A stretch of 64,000 bases of DNA from Epsilonproteobacteria bacterium (ex Lamellibrachia satsuma) (lineage in GTDB: Bacteria; Campylobacterota; Campylobacteria; Campylobacterales; Sulfurovaceae). Below, piece after piece: positions 61,369 to 64,000 of the stretch (the first letter of the stretch is position 1; each line of letters starts with the position of its first letter). Where the stretch lies: positions 1-64,000 of the forward strand of contig JQIX01000015.1 in assembly GCA_003934925.1 (NCBI GenBank), read 5' to 3'. The notes below the pieces were generated by a model, which had not been told where the DNA came from, ran no database searches, and was given only the letters and a program-made list of their open reading frames with translations. Position numbers and translations under genes: made by a program.

Positions 61369-61470
61369 TTAGTTGTAATTCGTATCAAACAGTATGCCAA
61401 GCACTACCATAAGCACAAGAAGAAATATCATGATCTTGTAGAGTGTATATTCACTTGGAAGTTTCATCAT
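61369..61470 (-). CDS. Possible 33-residue single-helix membrane protein
   Basis: An ORF with two ATG codons in tandem (61470, 61467) gives MMKLPSEYTLYKIMIF... with a hydrophobic helix (IMIFLLVLMVVLGILF) and ends DTNYN. It lies between yaaA (17 nt upstream) and the SUI1 gene (9 nt downstream), filling the gap exactly, as expected for an operon member. The ribosome site is weak. It resembles the many uncharacterised small membrane proteins of bacteria; no homologue can be named. Confidence 0.5.
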   Translation of the reverse strand: MMKLPSEYTLYKIMIFLLVLMVVLGILFDTNYN

Positions 61471-61487
61471 AATTCTTTTAGTTTTCT

Positions 61488-62228
61488 TTAGAGATTCTCT
61501 ATAGTGTATATGATCTCAGTCTTATGCTTTTTGGTCTGGATCTCATGGATGCTTAGCCCCTCTATCGGAAGTTTTATAAACTCATCTATAGATTTTATAC
61601 CTGCCTTGGCTATTTCACGTAGGACAATCCCTCTATAAGCCTTTGCCCAGTGACTGACTACTTTCCCTTCTTTGATGAATTTAAGAGTGGTATGAGGGAG
61701 AGAAGGTTTGTAATATTTGTCATAGAAACCTGCCCTGATGTCCAAAATATCTTCCCCTTCAAGATAACGATCAAGTAATGGCTGAAGTAACGGTTTATAA
61801 AATTGATCGGGTTTAATGTCAGCGATAGCTTTCCCCTGTTGTAATCTATATTCCGGAATGAGGTCTTTGGCACTCAGAACACCAAACAGGTTTGAAAAAA
61901 TAAGAAGATTCTCATCTATATAGTTTTTAGCATCATTGTCCAGCTCTCCATAATTCAGATAATCAAATGCTACACCTGTATAACGCTCAATGGCTTTCAT
62001 TGCAGGTTCATGGAGGATGTCTCTTTTGTATTTTAAAATGTCTGATTCTTTTTTGAGGCCGAACATTTTGGAGAGTACCTGCATATCTCCTTCTTGCAAA
62101 ATATTGGTATAGATGTGTAATAGTTTCATGCGAGGATCTAAGAGTTCATCAAAAAGTAAAGTATTTAGGTCAAAAGGGAGTATGCCTCCGGATCTTTTAG
62201 TTTCACTTGGGGCCAGTAGTATTTTCAT
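61488..62228 (-). CDS. yaaA: YaaA-family peroxide stress protein
   Basis: YaaA lowers free iron and DNA damage under hydrogen peroxide in E. coli, and binds DNA. The product of about 246 residues starts MKILLAPSETKRSGG, the family signature, and has AFDYLNYGEL, LLIFSNLFGVLSAKDLIPEYRL and SHWAKAYRG. I choose ATG 62228, with AGGTGA 6-7 nt upstream; a GTG at 62237 would add three residues. Together with tpx it suggests peroxide defence. Confidence 0.92.
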   Translation of the reverse strand: MKILLAPSETKRSGGILPFDLNTLLFDELLDPRMKLLHIYTNILQEGDMQVLSKMFGLKKESDILKYKRDILHEPAMKAIERYTGVAFDYLNYGELDNDAKNYIDENLLIFSNLFGVLSAKDLIPEYRLQQGKAIADIKPDQFYKPLLQPLLDRYLEGEDILDIRAGFYDKYYKPSLPHTTLKFIKEGKVVSHWAKAYRGIVLREIAKAGIKSIDEFIKLPIEGLSIHEIQTKKHKTEIIYTIENL

Positions 62229-62311
62229 TAATATCACCTATGATTTTTATGCTTGTATTCTAGTCAAAATATCTAAAAAAAGAGAAATTTTAAATTATTT
62301 CAGAAAAACCC

Positions 62312-62340
62312 TTGACTTTTAAAATGTTTTTGTCTATAAT
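62312..62340 (+). promoter_or_regulatory. Strong sigma-70 promoter of the tRNA-tuf cluster
   Basis: TTGACT (62312-62317) and TATAAT (62335-62340) are spaced by exactly 17 nt, ending 38 nt before the first tRNA. This is the clearest consensus promoter in the window. Confidence 0.8.
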
Positions 62341-62378
62341 TCCCGTCCATTTTAAGTGTAATAACTTTCAATGATGGT

Positions 62379-62455
62379 GCTGGTGTAGCTCAGCTGGCTA
62401 GAGCAGCTGATTTGTAATCAGCAGGTCGGGGGTTCGAGTCCCTTTACCAGCTCCA
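62379..62455 (+). tRNA. tRNA-Thr (anticodon TGT)
   Basis: Acceptor GCTGGTG pairs with TACCAGC, the D-arm reads GCTCAGCTGGCTAGAGC, the anticodon loop is TTTGTAA (TGT) on stem GCTGA/TCAGC, the T-arm contains GGTTCGAGTCC, and CCA is encoded. Total 77 nt. Confidence 0.95.
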
Positions 62456-62508
62456 TAGAAATATAATTATCAGTGTTTGACCAGTAATAATGACAAACAA
62501 ATAAGTGT

Positions 62509-62593
<85 letters not shown>

Positions 62594-62615
62594 TATGTTA
62601 AGTCACATAAACGAC

Positions 62616-62692
62616 GCGGGAGTAGCTCAGTTGGCTAGAGCGTCAGCCTTCCAAGCTGAGGGTCGCGGGTTCGAGTCCCGTCTCCCGCTCCA
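62616..62692 (+). tRNA. tRNA-Gly (anticodon TCC)
   Basis: Acceptor GCGGGAG pairs with CTCCCGC; the anticodon loop CTTCCAA has TCC; the T-arm contains GGTTCGAGTCC; CCA is encoded. Total 77 nt. Confidence 0.95.
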
Positions 62693-62873
62693 TAAACTGG
62701 GAGCTGTGTGAATTATGTACTTAACTGATAACAACTTCACATTTAAAAGCTTCACATTTTATTTATTACTTCAGCAGTAAGTTTAAATGGGAAGAATTCC
62801 TCATCATACTTACACCTGATATATTAAGAACTTTAAATAAATTGATCAGTGTATGTATCCGTACATACTTAAT

Positions 62874-62948
<75 letters not shown>

Positions 62949-62960
62949 CCCTGTTAATAG

Positions 62961-63002
62961 TATGGACAAAAGTATTACATCTTTGTAATAGTTCTGTCCA
63001 TA
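62961..63002 (+). promoter_or_regulatory. Long imperfect hairpin between the last tRNA and tuf
   Basis: TATGGACA pairs with TGTCCATA and, inside, TATTAC pairs with GTAATA around a 6-nt loop; the two stems are joined by a 4-by-4 internal loop. It starts 12 nt after the tRNA-Thr CCA end and lies just upstream of a TATAAT at 63029. It may be an attenuator, processing site or 3' end signal of the tRNA precursor. Confidence 0.5.
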
Positions 63003-63028
63003 TGGTATGGGATCTAAGATAATTTAGG

Positions 63029-63034
63029 TATAAT
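63029..63034 (+). promoter_or_regulatory. -10 element upstream of tuf
   Basis: TATAAT lies 34 nt before the tuf ATG, so tuf may have its own promoter besides read-through from the tRNA promoter at 62312-62340. There is no good -35 hexamer at 17 nt spacing. Confidence 0.45.
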
Positions 63035-63068
63035 ACTGCCTTTAAAACATTTACGCTAGGAGAAAAGC

Positions 63069-64000
63069 ATGGCTAAAGAAAAATTCGAACGAACAAAACC
63101 GCATGTTAACATCGGTACTATCGGTCACGTTGACCACGGTAAAACTACACTTACAGCAGCAATTACAGCAGTACTTGCAGTTAAAGGTGATACAGAACTT
63201 ATGGATTATGATCAAATCGATAATGCTCCAGAAGAGAGAGAAAGAGGGATCACGATCGCTACTTCTCACGTAGAGTATGAAACGGATAAAAGACACTATG
63301 CTCACGTAGACTGTCCAGGCCACGCCGATTATGTTAAAAACATGATTACCGGTGCTGCTCAAATGGATGGTGCGATCCTTGTTATCGCTGCGACTGATGG
63401 TCCAATGGCACAAACAAGAGAGCACATCCTTCTTTCTAAGCAAGTAGGTGTACCTTATATCGTTGTATTCTTGAACAAAGAAGACCAACTTGATGAGGAA
63501 GATAAAGAAGAGATGTTAGAGCTTGTAGAGATGGAAGTAAGAGAACTTCTTTCTGAGTATGATTTCCCAGGTGACGATACACCAATCATCGCAGGTTCTG
63601 CATTCCAGGCACTTGAAGAAGCTAAAGCTGGTAAAATTGGGCCATGGTCAGAAAAGATCATCGAGCTTATGGATGCAGTAGATGAGTATATTCCTGAGCC
63701 GGTAAGAGAAACTGATAAAGACTTCTTGATGGCAATCGAAGATATCTTTACTATCCAAGGTCGTGGTACTGTTGTAACTGGTAAAGTTGACAGAGGACAA
63801 GTATGTGTTGGTGATGAAGTAGAGATCGTTGGTCTTAAAGATACTCAAAAAACAACAGTAACCGGTGTTGAAATGTTCCGTAAAGAGATGGATTGTGGTC
63901 AAGCTGGTGATAACTGTGGTGTTCTTATCCGTGGTATCGCTAAAGAAGATGTACAAAGAGGTATGGTTCTTTGTAAGCCAGGTTCAATCACTCCACACAC
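63069..64000 (+). CDS. tuf: Elongation factor Tu (partial, runs off the window)
   Basis: EF-Tu brings aminoacyl-tRNA to the ribosome as a GTP complex. The first 310 residues are present and match EF-Tu: [20 protein letters not shown], the P-loop GHVDHGKTT, switch regions [14 protein letters not shown] and [12 protein letters not shown], guanine site NKED, and the domain 2 start. Note NKED in place of the usual NKCD/NKxD specificity loop, and SAFQALE for the SAL/SAK motif. Ribosome site AGGAGAAAAGC precedes the ATG. Downstream residues lie outside the window. Confidence 0.97.
   Translation, partial: MAKEKFERTKPHVNIGTIGHVDHGKTTLTAAITAVLAVKGDTELMDYDQIDNAPEERERGITIATSHVEYETDKRHYAHVDCPGHADYVKNMITGAAQMDGAILVIAATDGPMAQTREHILLSKQVGVPYIVVFLNKEDQLDEEDKEEMLELVEMEVRELLSEYDFPGDDTPIIAGSAFQALEEAKAGKIGPWSEKIIELMDAVDEYIPEPVRETDKDFLMAIEDIFTIQGRGTVVTGKVDRGQVCVGDEVEIVGLKDTQKTTVTGVEMFRKEMDCGQAGDNCGVLIRGIAKEDVQRGMVLCKPGSITPH

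Noticed and set aside
63480-63956. Minus-strand ORFs inside tuf
   Set aside because: They are antisense shadows of the strongly conserved tuf reading frame.

Overview
The window looks like chromosomal DNA of a chemolithotrophic Campylobacterota (Epsilonproteobacteria) close to Sulfurovum. The evidence is a soxCDYZ cluster separate from any soxAXB genes, a sulfide:quinone oxidoreductase-like flavoprotein, two futalosine-pathway menaquinone genes (mqnA, mqnD), paired YeeE/YedE sulfur-transport proteins, a PglB-type oligosaccharyltransferase, moderate-to-low GC, and gene starts using ATG, GTG and TTG with AAGGA-type ribosome binding sites. Assignment to genus is inference.

Layout. 1-3.6 kb: end of an unknown gene, then soxC-soxD-soxY-soxZ for oxidation of sulfane sulfur. 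3.7-11.6 kb: housekeeping genes (prfA, rpsT, glmM, lspA, a PqiA-like protein, thiI, moaC). 11.8-15.1 kb: a catalytically dead serine-recombinase-like regulator, ccoG, and an SQR-like gene, followed by a highly structured non-coding block. 15.4-20.3 kb: small unknown genes, tpx, an L,D-transpeptidase, murB, mqnD. 20.4-30.1 kb: recA, eno, an FtsB-like protein, a KefB-type antiporter, bioB, topA, dcd and a SurA-like chaperone. 30.2-51.2 kb: a long surface-glycan locus on the plus strand, with galE, rfbACDB for dTDP-L-rhamnose, the Wzm/Wzt exporter, about eleven glycosyltransferases (including a GT6/GT11 pair of blood-group type), PglB, and a convergent WecA-like initiating enzyme. 51.4-59.7 kb: gltX, mqnA, moaD/moaE/moeA, an S24 (LexA/CI-like) repressor, a DksA-like protein and a YyaL-type protein. 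59.8-62.2 kb: YeeE/YedE pair, SUI1 protein, yaaA. 62.3-64 kb: tRNA-Thr, Tyr, Gly, Thr, then tuf, running off the end.

How the genes work together. The Sox, SQR-like and YeeE/YedE proteins belong to reduced-sulfur oxidation and uptake. MoaC/D/E and MoeA supply the molybdenum cofactor needed by SoxC. MqnA and MqnD feed the menaquinone pool that SQR and respiratory enzymes use. The glycan genes form one long, tightly overlapping transcription unit that would make, polymerise and export a rhamnose-containing glycan and possibly attach it to protein.

The most interesting signals lie between genes. (1) The recA promoter and the promoter of the S24 repressor gene at 56.3 kb share a palindromic operator, suggesting a LexA-like SOS circuit in a phylum whose studied members lack LexA. 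(2) Two families of GTAG-plus-hairpin REP sequences occur as inverted pairs (REPINs) or a single palindrome, and they supply the TAG stop codons of four genes. (3) Heptanucleotide tandem repeats have invaded rfbB in frame and sit at murB and between moaD and moaE. (4) A 260-nt block after the SQR gene folds extensively and may be an orphan omega-RNA (HEARO)-like or other structured RNA.
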